DNA from: DASVCS01 sp036381495
GTDB lineage: Bacteria > Gemmatimonadota > Gemmatimonadetes > Longimicrobiales > RSA9
Direction: 5' to 3'
Assembly: GCA_036381495.1 (NCBI GenBank)
Contig: DASVCS010000017.1
Location: 1 to 18,247 of the forward strand
Length of the DNA stretch: 18,247 nt
Shown: positions 1-8,223 of the stretch, piece after piece
How the letters are laid out: every line of letters starts with the position of its first letter
Numbering within the stretch: the stretch's first letter is position 1
Notes under the pieces: model-generated
The model's database searches: none
What the model saw: the letters and a program-made list of their open reading frames with translations, nothing else
What the model was told of the DNA's origin: nothing
Made by a program: the position numbers and the translations under genes

Positions 1-3000
1 CCCGCCCCCACCACCAGCAGCCACCCCTTCCCCGGCGCGACCGGCACCGCCTCGCCCGGCGCGAACGTCGCCGCGGCCTGGAAGCCCTCGATGGCCGGCG
101 CCGTGATCGTGGCCTTGGCCGGATCGATGCCGAGCGTCTCCCAGTCGATGTCGAGCGTGACGTCGACCGGCGCGGCCGCCCAGCTCGCGAGCGCGATGAG
201 CGCGCGACCCTCGCCCTGGTAGACCGTGGCAAGGACGTCATCGCGGCCGGTGCGGACGGGATTCGACGGGACCCAGTAGCCGATCATGCGGGTCTGCTGC
301 ATGCCGAACGCGTCCCAGAAGCGCCAGAGGGGACGCGGATCGCCGGACCACGGCAGCCGCGCGGTCATGCCGAAGACCATGCCGCGCCACGGATTGCCGC
401 CGTCCTGGAGCATCTCGCCCATCAGCCCGAACGGGATGCCGGACAGCTCGACGAGCCAGTAGGCGGGCGGTGAGTCGTAGTCGAAGTACTCGCCGAACCA
501 GAGGCGGTCGATGTAGGGGAAGTGCTCGAGGTACAGGTTCGCACTGCTCGCGAAGCCATCCCGCGGGTTGTACTGGTTCGCCGAGTGGAGGTCGATCATC
601 GCGCGGGGCCGGCCGCGCGCGAGGACCTTGCGGATCCGCTGCATCGTCGTGCGGTCGAACGCGATGTCGTCCAGGTAGATGCCGTCGATGCCGATGTTCT
701 CGACCAGCCAGTGCAGCCCTTCCACGTAGAAGTTGTGCCAGCGCGAGATGCCGGTGGTCACGAGCGCGGCATCGTCGATCGCGGGGACGTGCCAGCCGGC
801 GATGTAGTCCTCGCCCACATGCTCCCGGAGCCACGCGCCGCCGCCGCCGGGACCGCTCGCCAGGACCTCGTGGCCGAGGCTGCGGAGCGCGAACAGCTCC
901 GGCGCGTGGTTCGTCAGCTCCCGCACCGTGTAGTAGAGCTTCACGTGCATCCCCCGCTCGTGCGCCGCGTCGATGTACGCCTTCATCGTGTCCGGCGTCA
1001 GGAACGGGTAGTTGATCCACGGATTGATCGGCGTGGCGTGGTGCACGTTGATCGTGTTCGCGCCGAGCGCCGCGATGCTGTCGAGCGGTGCGAACGCATG
1101 GAAGTAGCGGGTACTCCACTGCTTCGCGGTGTCGATCGGGTGGAACGGCGTGAGCAGCAGGCGGAAATCGTAATGCTGCACCTCGCCCGCGGTCATGGTG
1201 CGCGGACCGCTGTAACAGGTGACGAGGTAGGTGCGTGCATCCCGCTCGGCGAAGCGGCAGCCGCCCTTGCCGCCGTTGTCCCACGAGGCGGGCATCACCA
1301 GCGGCTGCGAGAGGTAGAAGTTCGTGTTGAGCGGGCGGACGTAACGGTCATCGCGGAGACTGAACTGGAGGCCGGCGTTGACATCGCCGATCCAGGCGCC
1401 GTCCTGGTTGTGGGTGACGTCCCATTTCCAGGCGAAGCGATCGGGGCGTACGCGGCCCTGGAGGCCGAGGCCCATGACGTAGCGGGCGACGTCGGCGGCG
1501 ATGGGGATCTCGAGGCGGATGTCGTTCAGGCGCACGGCGGCATCCGCGCGCACGGCGATGGTGAAGTCGATCGCGCCGTCGAAGTCCATCTCGGCGTGGA
1601 GTTCCATGGTGAGCGGCGCGACCTCGCTCCGTGCCTCCCACGCGGCGGTGCCTTCGGCGCGTTTCGTGAACCGCACGCCGTCGGTCGCCCAGGGGAGGAC
1701 GCGGCCGGCGGAGTCTTCCACGACGAGTGAGATCGGCGCCGCGAGGACCTCGCGCGGCGTGTCCGTCAGCCCGGTCATCTCGATGGCGAAGAAACTCCGG
1801 ATGGAGGTCGGCAGCCCGTCGGCGCCGAGGATGACGCGGCGGCCGAGGACGCCGATGGTGTCGCCGCGCACCTCAACCGGGGTGTAGGGCGGCACGATGC
1901 CGTCGTCCGCGGCGAGCCGCGAATCGAGCCAGCGCAGGCGGGAGAGGCGCCAGGGCTCGTCATCGCCGGCGTGGCGGATGGTGTCGGCGGAGACGTCGAG
2001 GAGGAAGTGGATCGGTGTTGCGGCGGCCTGCGCGGCCGAGACGGTGAGTGTGCCCGAGTAGGTGCCGGGTGCGATGTCCTTCGGCACCTGCACGCCGCAC
2101 CAGAGCGCCTGGACGCGGCCGGAGTCCACGCTCACGGTGCGGGTGAACGCGCGGCCGTGGGCATCGACGCCGCCGAGGTTGAAGCAGCGGAAGGCGCTCG
2201 CCGGGATGGCCGTGGAATCCGTGTCGATCCGCGGGACTCCCCCGGCTGCGGAGGTGTCGGGGTGGGCCGCGGCCGCTCGGGGTGCGGCGCCCCCGGGCAC
2301 CGGGGTGTTCGTAACGGCGTTCGCCGCGCCCGGTGGCCACGTGTCTGCGTTCGGAACGTGGTCTGCCGCCGTCGCGGTGTCCCCGGTCGCCGCCGGAGCC
2401 GCGCCGCCGCCGGCGCGATGAAGCGTGTCGAATGCCACGCGCACGTCCGCGAGCGGCGCGCGCGCGGCCCAGACGCCAAGCTGGAAGACGTAGAACTCGC
2501 CGCGCTCGGCGGTGCCGCGGAACGGGCCGCCGGGTCCGCTCCGCGCCCAGCGGGCGGGGAGGTCCGTGGTCATGCGGATCGGATGGCGTCGGTCCTCCGG
2601 GAAGACCAGGTAGGCCGCATCGGCGTGTCGCTCGAGGAGGGCCGTCACCTCATCGCGCGTCGCAATGAGCTCCATCGGCTCGAAGCTGTCGAACGCGCTC
2701 GCGTCCTGGAACTCGACGAGTTCGGCACGGGCGAAGCGGAGGCGCGCCTTGTTCGGGGTCAGGAGGCCGTGCTGCGCGAGCCAGAGCGAATCGGCGGTCG
2801 GCTCGGGCGGGGGGTAGGTGATCTCCGGGTAGCTGGACCGGACGGTCCCGGTGTACGGCAGGTAGTAGATGTAGTACTCGCCCGCGCCACTCACCGGCTG
2901 GAAGACCAGATCGCCGGACTCGCGGTTGATCGCGATGCGCGCCACGTTGCGCACGCGTTCGCCCGTACGGCCGTCGACGACGAGGATCGCCTTGCGCTCC

Positions 3001-3254
3001 GGCTCGGCATCACGCCGCCGCCACGGGAGGTGCACCCACACCGCATCGGTGGGGATCGTCACGCGCACCACCGCGCGATGGTTGCCCAGGTGGATCGAGG
3101 AGTCCGCTGGCATGGCATCGGGGTCCCACGCGCCGACGCCGTACCACGCTTCCTGGGCGGCCAGGCCGGCCGTGTGCAGGAACAGCAGGCCCGCGGCCAC
3201 GAGGACACGCGGCACGCGGCACGCGACGGCGCGTGGCGACGGCTTCAACCTCAT
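1..3254 (-). CDS. Secreted glycoside hydrolase-like protein (DUF6067/GH123-like), 3' end off window
   Basis: One minus-strand frame is open from an ATG at 3254 to the left edge (1084 residues visible, stop not seen). The N-terminus has a basic stretch, then a hydrophobic run (VLVAAGLLFLHTAGLAA) ending near AAQ-E, a plausible signal peptide, so the product is probably exported. Residues about 30-700 look like beta-rich accessory domains (for example DIAPGTYSGTLTVSA). Residues about 704-985 resemble the TIM-barrel of DUF6067/GH123-related proteins: ANTINVHHATPINPWINYPF, then GIDGIYLDDIAFDR (near residues 853-866, with paired Asp typical of a catalytic strand), then MIDLHSANQYNP. A C-terminal beta domain follows. 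Residues about 280-345 are an Ala/Gly/Pro/Thr-rich linker. A GGAG lies about 12 bases before the start. The family call comes from remembered motifs; the sugar substrate is unknown. Confidence 0.75.
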   Translation of the reverse strand, partial: MRLKPSPRAVACRVPRVLVAAGLLFLHTAGLAAQEAWYGVGAWDPDAMPADSSIHLGNHRAVVRVTIPTDAVWVHLPWRRRDAEPERKAILVVDGRTGERVRNVARIAINRESGDLVFQPVSGAGEYYIYYLPYTGTVRSSYPEITYPPPEPTADSLWLAQHGLLTPNKARLRFARAELVEFQDASAFDSFEPMELIATRDEVTALLERHADAAYLVFPEDRRHPIRMTTDLPARWARSGPGGPFRGTAERGEFYVFQLGVWAARAPLADVRVAFDTLHRAGGGAAPAATGDTATAADHVPNADTWPPGAANAVTNTPVPGGAAPRAAAAHPDTSAAGGVPRIDTDSTAIPASAFRCFNLGGVDAHGRAFTRTVSVDSGRVQALWCGVQVPKDIAPGTYSGTLTVSAAQAAATPIHFLLDVSADTIRHAGDDEPWRLSRLRWLDSRLAADDGIVPPYTPVEVRGDTIGVLGRRVILGADGLPTSIRSFFAIEMTGLTDTPREVLAAPISLVVEDSAGRVLPWATDGVRFTKRAEGTAAWEARSEVAPLTMELHAEMDFDGAIDFTIAVRADAAVRLNDIRLEIPIAADVARYVMGLGLQGRVRPDRFAWKWDVTHNQDGAWIGDVNAGLQFSLRDDRYVRPLNTNFYLSQPLVMPASWDNGGKGGCRFAERDARTYLVTCYSGPRTMTAGEVQHYDFRLLLTPFHPIDTAKQWSTRYFHAFAPLDSIAALGANTINVHHATPINPWINYPFLTPDTMKAYIDAAHERGMHVKLYYTVRELTNHAPELFALRSLGHEVLASGPGGGGAWLREHVGEDYIAGWHVPAIDDAALVTTGISRWHNFYVEGLHWLVENIGIDGIYLDDIAFDRTTMQRIRKVLARGRPRAMIDLHSANQYNPRDGFASSANLYLEHFPYIDRLWFGEYFDYDSPPAYWLVELSGIPFGLMGEMLQDGGNPWRGMVFGMTARLPWSGDPRPLWRFWDAFGMQQTRMIGYWVPSNPVRTGRDDVLATVYQGEGRALIALASWAAAPVDVTLDIDWETLGIDPAKATITAPAIEGFQAAATFAPGEAVPVAPGKGWLLVVGA

Positions 3255-3381
3255 TGCCGGACTCGACTCCGGAATCGCATCGGGAAGCGACGTTCCACGT
3301 GTCGCTCCACGCGGCCGCACGCCCGGCGGCGGCGCGCAATGGCCGGGAATCGACACGCTCCTGGCGGATGATGGTCGGAAG

Positions 3382-4155
3382 TTAACGGTCGATGTCGGCG
3401 CGGCAAGGGTCGCCGCTCTCCGCCCACGCCCAGCACCGCAACCGCCAGTCGTGCCCCTCGGCGACGCATGCCGCGGCGTAGCCATCCGCGGGGGCGAGCC
3501 GAACGGCTCGCCAGCGGGCGGACGCGTCCGGATCTCCACTCACGTTCAGGACGGCGCCGGATCCGTCCGGCTCGAGTGAGACCTCGACGCGACCGAGCGC
3601 CGGACGAAGGCGGTCGCCGCGGGCCTTGACGAACGCCTCCTTGCACGTCCAGCGCGCGAAGAAAGCACCCGGCCGGTCCGGCTCGGGGAGCGCCCGGATC
3701 GCGGCGGCCTCACGCGGCGAGAAGTACCGGGCCGCAAGGCGTTCTACGGGGGCGCGCGGGTCGATCCGCTCGACATCCACGCCGATGGCGCGCTCGCGCG
3801 TGACGGCGAGGAGCGCAATGCCGGCAGAGTGGGAGAGATTGAACTCGAGCGCGTCCGGCCCCGTGGCATCCTCGAGGACCGGTTTGCCCGAGGGCCCGCA
3901 GCGGAAGCGGAGCCGATCCGGCGCGACGTCGAGATACCGGGAGAGGACGCAGCGGAGCAGGCCGCGGCAGGTGACGAAGGCATCACGCCGCGCAGGGATA
4001 CGCAGCCGGTCCGCGCGCGCACGCTCGTCGGGCGAGAGCAGGGGGAGCAGATCGGGCGCATCGAGCGTCGCGACGTCGAGCTGGATGCGCCAGAGGTGCA
4101 CCTCGTCACCGCGCGCGATGGGTCGCGGCGGCGACGATGTCCAGTTCGGGCTCAT
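3382..4155 (-). CDS. 4'-phosphopantetheinyl transferase, Sfp/AcpT type
   Basis: This cytoplasmic enzyme of 257 residues would transfer the 4'-phosphopantetheine arm of CoA to a serine of acyl or peptidyl carrier proteins. The family signatures are all present: a substrate-contact LSHS at 107-110, the Mg-binding GVDVE at 125-129 (Asp127, Glu129) and WTCKEAFVKARG at 169-180, where Glu173 is the third metal ligand and the KxxxKxxG pattern is intact. The length is normal for the two-lobed Sfp class rather than the short AcpS class. The ATG at 4155 has only a weak ribosome-binding site, but no better in-frame start precedes the conserved N-lobe. No carrier protein, polyketide or peptide synthetase gene lies nearby, so the partner is not visible; it may serve fatty-acid synthesis or a distant cluster. 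The ends are supported by a clear TAA stop. Confidence 0.93.
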   Translation of the reverse strand: MSPNWTSSPPRPIARGDEVHLWRIQLDVATLDAPDLLPLLSPDERARADRLRIPARRDAFVTCRGLLRCVLSRYLDVAPDRLRFRCGPSGKPVLEDATGPDALEFNLSHSAGIALLAVTRERAIGVDVERIDPRAPVERLAARYFSPREAAAIRALPEPDRPGAFFARWTCKEAFVKARGDRLRPALGRVEVSLEPDGSGAVLNVSGDPDASARWRAVRLAPADGYAAACVAEGHDWRLRCWAWAESGDPCRADIDR

Positions 4156-4258
4156 CCGGCGCGGCGGCCCCGCTGCGCCGGCGCGCCCGGCCGGTCGACC
4201 CGGCGGGTCGTGGTGGGCGGCCGCGGACCGGGCGCGGACATCGAGCGACGGGCGCCGG

Positions 4259-4447
4259 TCACGCCGGTCGCTGCTTCCAGCTCTTCCACAGCTTCATGAC
4301 CAGCCAGCCGATGAGGACCAGCGGCAGGATCCGGAAGACCACGAAGCCCAGGATCCCGATCAGCGAACCGAGCAGGATCGCGATGAGCTTGAGTCCGGCG
4401 GCGATCGCGATGATCCCGCCGACTCCGTAGAGCACCAATCTGAACAT
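4259..4447 (-). CDS. Small two-helix membrane protein, unknown function
   Basis: This 62-residue protein is almost entirely hydrophobic. It has a first membrane segment at about residues 3-22 (RLVLYGVGGIIAIAAGLKLI), a second at about 23-48 rich in Ile, Leu, Gly and Val, and a basic C-terminal tail (KLWKSWKQRPA) likely to sit in the cytoplasm. The start is placed at 4447 because GGAGG lies five bases upstream at 4453-4457. An ATG four codons earlier, at 4459, would place that GGAGG inside the coding region. The hydrophobic pattern and ribosome-binding site argue for a real gene despite overlapping longer shadow frames. It sits 103 bases upstream of the phosphopantetheinyl transferase on the same strand; co-transcription is possible but not shown. 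I recognise no named family. Confidence 0.7.
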   Translation of the reverse strand: MFRLVLYGVGGIIAIAAGLKLIAILLGSLIGILGFVVFRILPLVLIGWLVMKLWKSWKQRPA

Positions 4448-4452
4448 CCGCG

Positions 4453-4457
4453 CCTCC
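4453..4457 (-). promoter_or_regulatory. Shine-Dalgarno GGAGG fixing the start of the small membrane protein
   Basis: A perfect GGAGG on the minus strand is followed by five bases (CGCGG) and an ATG at 4447. It favours this start over the ATG at 4459. Confidence 0.7.
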
Positions 4458-4650
4458 ATGGATGAATAGGTCCGCCCGCTCCGTACGGGACCCGTGCGGC
4501 CGGGGATTCACGGGGCGTTCGCGTGCGCGCCGCGGCGTCGCTGCGCCGATGCATCGCGCCGAGCGACGGGTCGGACGCCGGCCCGCGCGGTGCCGCCCCG
4601 GGTGCTCCGCTCGACGCAATCGCCGCCGGACGCGCCGATGACGCCAGTCG

Positions 4651-4770
4651 AGACCGTTTCCGGCCGTCCCCCGACCGGCCGGACCGGAACGGAATCCGGA
4701 GGCCCTGATGACCCGACGTGCGTACCCCGCCACGCCGATTCTGCTCCTTGTCGCACGCGCTACCGGGCCG
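4651..4770 (+). repeat. Direct repeat, copy 1: decayed duplicate of the metalloprotease leader and start
   Basis: This stretch aligns with 4891-5007. The shared order is a CGGCCGTC box, CCGACCGGCC, a GAACGG(A/T)ATCCGGAGG ribosome-binding site, five bases, then ATG and about 20 codons. A five-base indel lies between the CCGACCGGCC box and the ribosome-binding site. Counted by hand from the ATG, 47 of 63 bases match. The two ATGs are 237 bases apart. Beyond about 4770 the similarity to the real gene ends. Confidence 0.75.
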
Positions 4771-4827
4771 TATGTACAGGCGGCCGTCCGAACGGCAGCC
4801 GCCGCGGCAGCGTCGACATCACGGTAG
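4708..4827 (+). pseudogene. Truncated remnant of a metalloprotease paralogue start (39 codons)
   Basis: An ATG at 4708, preceded by GGAGG with five-base spacing (4698-4702), opens a 39-residue frame that stops at TAG 4825-4827. The first 21 residues (MTRRAYPATPILLLVARATG and the next Pro) match the signal peptide of the downstream metalloprotease (MIRWAYPAALILPFFAYATA and the next Pro) at 12 of 21 positions. The remainder is an Ala/Thr-rich tail with no resemblance to the protease. The simplest reading is that a duplicated gene lost everything past its signal peptide. A short translated leader peptide for the downstream gene is an alternative, since the ribosome-binding site is intact. Confidence 0.55.
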
Positions 4828-4890
4828 GCGCCGTGCCGCGGCGCGCCGGCTTGACCCCGCCGCTGCCGGCGCCACAGATTGGTTCGTTCA

Positions 4891-5007
4891 CGACGATTCC
4901 CGGCCGTCGCGCCGACCGGCCCTGAACGGTATCCGGAGGTTCCGATGATCCGATGGGCGTACCCCGCCGCGCTGATTCTGCCTTTCTTCGCGTACGCGAC
5001 CGCGCCC
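4891..5007 (+). repeat. Direct repeat, copy 2: intact metalloprotease leader and signal-peptide region
   Basis: This is the functional copy of the repeat described at 4651-4770. It includes the GGAGG at 4935-4939 and the first 21 codons of the metalloprotease gene. The two copies share leader sequence before the ATG, so the duplication involved non-coding DNA as well as the signal peptide. Confidence 0.75.
4935..4939 (+). promoter_or_regulatory. Shine-Dalgarno GGAGG fixing the metalloprotease start
   Basis: GGAGG lies five bases before the ATG at 4945. It selects that start over an in-frame start 22 codons upstream, whose extra residues are not signal-peptide-like. Confidence 0.8.
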
Positions 5008-7458
5008 GCGCAGCGCCCGGCCCAAGGGCAGGCGATCCCGACGATCGCCGCGAGGACGGCCGGGCTCGAGCGCCATGACGGCTTCTTCCCGTTCTATTAT
5101 GAGGCGAAGACGGGCAAGCTGCTGCTCGAGGTCGCGCGGCTGGACGAGGAGTTCCTGTACCTGACCTCGCTGGCGACCGGGATCGGCTCGGACGCGCTCG
5201 GGCTGGATCGCGGCACGATCGGCGATGAGGCGGTGGTGCACTTCGAGCGCCACGGACCGCGGCTGCTGCTGGTGCAGCGGAACATGGACTACCGTGCGCG
5301 GACGGATGATCAGGCGTTGATCCGGTCGGTGCGCGAGTCGTTCGCGATCTCGGTGCGGGGCGCGTTCCCGATCGTGGCGGAGGACGGCGGCCGGGTGCTC
5401 GTGGATGCGACGGAGTTCTTCCTGGCGGACGCGTTCGATGTGCGGGGCTCGCTGCGGCGCGCGGACGAGGGTTCGTTCCGGTTGGACGCGGAGCGGAGCG
5501 CGATCTGGCTGCCGCGCACGAAGGCGTTTCCGGAGAACACGGAGGTCGAGGCGCTGCTGACGTTTGCGAGCGACGATCCCGGGCGGGAGATCCGGCGGCA
5601 CACGCCGGATGGCCGGTCGCTCTCGTTGCGGGAGCACCATTCGTTCGTGCAGTTGCCGCCGCCGGGATACGAGCCGCGGGCGTTCGATCCGCGGGTGGGG
5701 CTGTTTCCGATCACGTTCTACGACTTCGCCCGTCCGCTGGACGAGAAGTACCAGACGCGGTGGATCACGCGCTGGCGCCTCGAGTGTGCGCCGGGTGATG
5801 CGCCGCCGTGCCGGCCGGCCGAGCCGATCGTCTACTACCTGGATCCGGCCATACCGGAGCCGTACCGCACGGCGGTCCGGGAGGGTGCGATGTGGTGGAA
5901 CGAGGTATTCGAGGCGGCGGGCTTCATCGACGCGTTCCAGGTGAAGGACCTGCCGCCCGGCGCGGATCCGATGGATGCGCGCTACTCGGTGATCCAGTGG
6001 GTGCACCGCAGCACGCCGGGCTTCTCGATCGGGCCGTCGTTCCGCGACCCGCGGACGGGCGAGATCATCAAGGCGGCGGTCCGGATGGACACCTACCGCT
6101 CGCTGACGGACTACAACATCTGGGCGGGCACGCGGCCGTCCGTGGCCGATGGCCAGCGCGCGTGGTTCGAGTGCGCACTGGGTGGCGTGACACCCGGCGA
6201 CTGGATCGCGGCGCTCGATCCGGATGCCGATGCGGAGGCGTTCGCCATGGCGCGCCGCCGGCAGCACGCCGCGCACGAGGTCGGACACACGCTGGGTCTC
6301 TCGCACAACTTCATCGCGGGCAGCTACGGCCGCGCGTCGGTCATGGATTATCCTGGACCACTGATCAAGCTGGATGCCGACGGCCGCCTGGACCTCTCCG
6401 ATGCGTACCGCAGCGGTCCGGGCGCGTACGACACCCTGGCGATCCGGTACGCGTACACGCCGTACCCGACGCCGGAGGCGGAGGCAGCGGGGCTCGAAGC
6501 ACTCGTCCAGGATGCGATCCAGCGCGGCCTCCGCTTCATCGCCGACCAGGACGCGGGCAATTCGGGCTCGATCCCGCTGGCCACGCGCTGGCTCAACGGC
6601 AGCGATGCCGTGGCCGAGGTCGACCGGACCATGAAAGTTCGTGAAGTCCTGCTCGACAACTTCAGCGTCGCGGCGATCGAGCCCGGTGAGCCGATGTGGC
6701 TGCTCGCCGAGCGGTTCACGCCCGTCTACCTGCACCACCGCTACGCCCTCGAAGCCGCCATCAAGGCCGTGGGCGGCATGGACTACACCTACGCGCTGGC
6801 GGGCGATGGGCAGGCGCCCACGCGCATCCTCGAGCCGGCGCGGCAGCGTGCGGCGCTGGACCGCCTGATCGCCGCGCTCCAGCCCGAGGCGCTCGCCATC
6901 CCCGAGGAGGTGGCGAAGATGATCCCGCCGCGGCCGTTCGGTTACGGCGGCACGGACTGGATCCTGCCGCAGGAGGCGGCGCCGGCGTTCGATCCGCTCG
7001 GCACGGCGCGTGCGCTTGCCTCGTTCGTCGTGGACGGCGTGCTCGACCGCCAACGCGCGGCGCGCGTCGTCTCGTTCCACGCCCGAGACGCGGCCAATCC
7101 CTCGTTCGACGAGGTCGTCGGCCGGCTCATCGACGGTACGTGGGGAGCGGAGCGGTCCGGTGATGCCGGCGCCGCGGCGCTCAACCGCGTCGCGGAGCGG
7201 GCCGTGCTCGACGGCCTCATCGCACTGGCCGGGGACGGACGCGCGACGGTCGAGGTTCGCGGTATCGCCGAGTGGCACCTGGCCGGACTGGCCGACCGGC
7301 TCGAGAGTTCCGCGACCGATGATCCCGTCGAGGCCGCGCACCGCGCGCTCGCCGTGCGTGACATCCGCCGGTTCCTGGAGCGGCGGGACGCGCCGACGGC
7401 GCCATCCGAGCCGCGCGCCGTGCCGCCGGGGACGCCCATCGGGCAGCGAGGCCATTGA
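4945..7458 (+). CDS. Secreted zinc-dependent metalloprotease, DUF5117/DUF4953 (metzincin-like) family
   Basis: This 837-residue protein begins with a signal peptide (MIRWAYPAALILPFFAYATA, cleavage near APA) and is probably exported. The N-terminal part (GFFPFYYEAKTGKLLLEV) matches the DUF5118/DUF5117 region that precedes the catalytic domain in this family. The catalytic site is HEVGHTLGLSH: His444, Glu445, His448 and His454 form the HExxHxxGxxH zinc site of metzincins, and the Met-turn follows as SVMDYP (Met467). The C-terminal 350 residues correspond to the DUF4953-type region. The length is normal for the family. It is followed by a HAD phosphatase gene overlapping its stop by four bases. 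Members are common in Bacteroidota and Gemmatimonadota; a natural substrate is not established. An upstream remnant shows that its 5' end was once duplicated. Confidence 0.93.
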   Translation: MIRWAYPAALILPFFAYATAPAQRPAQGQAIPTIAARTAGLERHDGFFPFYYEAKTGKLLLEVARLDEEFLYLTSLATGIGSDALGLDRGTIGDEAVVHFERHGPRLLLVQRNMDYRARTDDQALIRSVRESFAISVRGAFPIVAEDGGRVLVDATEFFLADAFDVRGSLRRADEGSFRLDAERSAIWLPRTKAFPENTEVEALLTFASDDPGREIRRHTPDGRSLSLREHHSFVQLPPPGYEPRAFDPRVGLFPITFYDFARPLDEKYQTRWITRWRLECAPGDAPPCRPAEPIVYYLDPAIPEPYRTAVREGAMWWNEVFEAAGFIDAFQVKDLPPGADPMDARYSVIQWVHRSTPGFSIGPSFRDPRTGEIIKAAVRMDTYRSLTDYNIWAGTRPSVADGQRAWFECALGGVTPGDWIAALDPDADAEAFAMARRRQHAAHEVGHTLGLSHNFIAGSYGRASVMDYPGPLIKLDADGRLDLSDAYRSGPGAYDTLAIRYAYTPYPTPEAEAAGLEALVQDAIQRGLRFIADQDAGNSGSIPLATRWLNGSDAVAEVDRTMKVREVLLDNFSVAAIEPGEPMWLLAERFTPVYLHHRYALEAAIKAVGGMDYTYALAGDGQAPTRILEPARQRAALDRLIAALQPEALAIPEEVAKMIPPRPFGYGGTDWILPQEAAPAFDPLGTARALASFVVDGVLDRQRAARVVSFHARDAANPSFDEVVGRLIDGTWGAERSGDAGAAALNRVAERAVLDGLIALAGDGRATVEVRGIAEWHLAGLADRLESSATDDPVEAAHRALAVRDIRRFLERRDAPTAPSEPRAVPPGTPIGQRGH

Positions 7459-8210
7459 CCGCGGCCGCGCGAGAGGAACCGGGCCGCGCCGGGAGAGCGC
7501 CGGCGGAGGGGAGGGTCGCGGATGCCGGCGCGCTGGTCGTGCTCTTCGATCTCGACGGCACGTTGATCAATACGCGGCGCCTCTACATGGCCTGCTACCG
7601 GCGAGCGGTGCTGCCGTACGTGGGGCGGGAGCTGACGCAGGAGGAGATCCTCGCGTTACGACCGCGCTCCGAGCTGCGGTTCCTGCGGGACGTGGTCGGC
7701 GAGGAGCGGCTGGCGGCGTGCATGGAGGATTTCTACCGGGCGTACGCGGAGCTGCATGACGAATACTTCCGCGGCATCTACGACGGCGTGCCGGAGATGC
7801 TTGCGACGTTGCGGACGGCGCGGGCGCGGCTCGGGATCGTGACAGGAAAGAGCCGCCGCTCGTGGGAGCTGACGCGCGCCCGGGAGGCGCTCGGCCGCTT
7901 CGATGTGCTGGTCTTCGATGATGACGTCATCGAGCCGAAGCCCGACCCGGAAGGGCTCCGGCTGGCGCTCGATCGGCTCGGTGCCGATCCCGGGGCGGCG
8001 TTCTACGTGGGCGATTCGGCGAGCGACCTCGAGGCGGCCGCCGCGGCGGGCGTACGGCCGGCGGCGGCGTTGTGGGCCAAGGGAGAGGACGACCGCGAGG
8101 CGTTCCTCCGCCGCATCGCGTCGTTCGACGCGCCGGCGTTCCCGACGCCGGCGGCGGTGATCCGGCACCTCGGTCTTGCCGCCGCCGATGCCGGCGCGGC
8201 GGGCGGCTGA
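7455..8210 (+). CDS. HAD-superfamily hydrolase, phosphoglycolate phosphatase-like
   Basis: This 251-residue cytoplasmic phosphatase has all four HAD motifs: FDLDGT with nucleophile Asp32 and acid/base Asp34, the motif II Thr in GIVTGKSR, the motif III Lys in EPKPDP, and motif IV GDSASDLEAA. A helical cap of about 90 residues follows motif I, as in the Gph/PpaX (type C1 cap) group, which hydrolyses small phosphate esters such as 2-phosphoglycolate or pyrophosphate. The start is taken as TTG at 7455, overlapping the metalloprotease stop (TTGA), which implies translational coupling. A GTG at 7539 is possible but would begin only three residues before motif I. The N-terminal 25 residues are Ala/Gly/Arg-rich and uncertain. 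The substrate cannot be deduced from sequence. Confidence 0.87.
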   Translation: MTAAAREEPGRAGRAPAEGRVADAGALVVLFDLDGTLINTRRLYMACYRRAVLPYVGRELTQEEILALRPRSELRFLRDVVGEERLAACMEDFYRAYAELHDEYFRGIYDGVPEMLATLRTARARLGIVTGKSRRSWELTRAREALGRFDVLVFDDDVIEPKPDPEGLRLALDRLGADPGAAFYVGDSASDLEAAAAAGVRPAAALWAKGEDDREAFLRRIASFDAPAFPTPAAVIRHLGLAAADAGAAGG

Positions 8211-8223
8211 GGCGGCGATACGC

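Noticed and set aside
522..3371. Long plus-strand frames (522-1730, 1971-3371) opposite the glycoside hydrolase-like gene
   Set aside because: The minus strand carries one continuous 1084-codon frame with a signal peptide and a TIM-barrel motif; the plus frames are composition shadows.
4888..7455. An 855-codon open frame on the minus strand, fully antisense to the metalloprotease
   Set aside because: It is Arg-rich, has no recognisable motif, and is explained by high GC and third-position bias of the plus-strand gene, whose zinc motif and signal peptide are clear.
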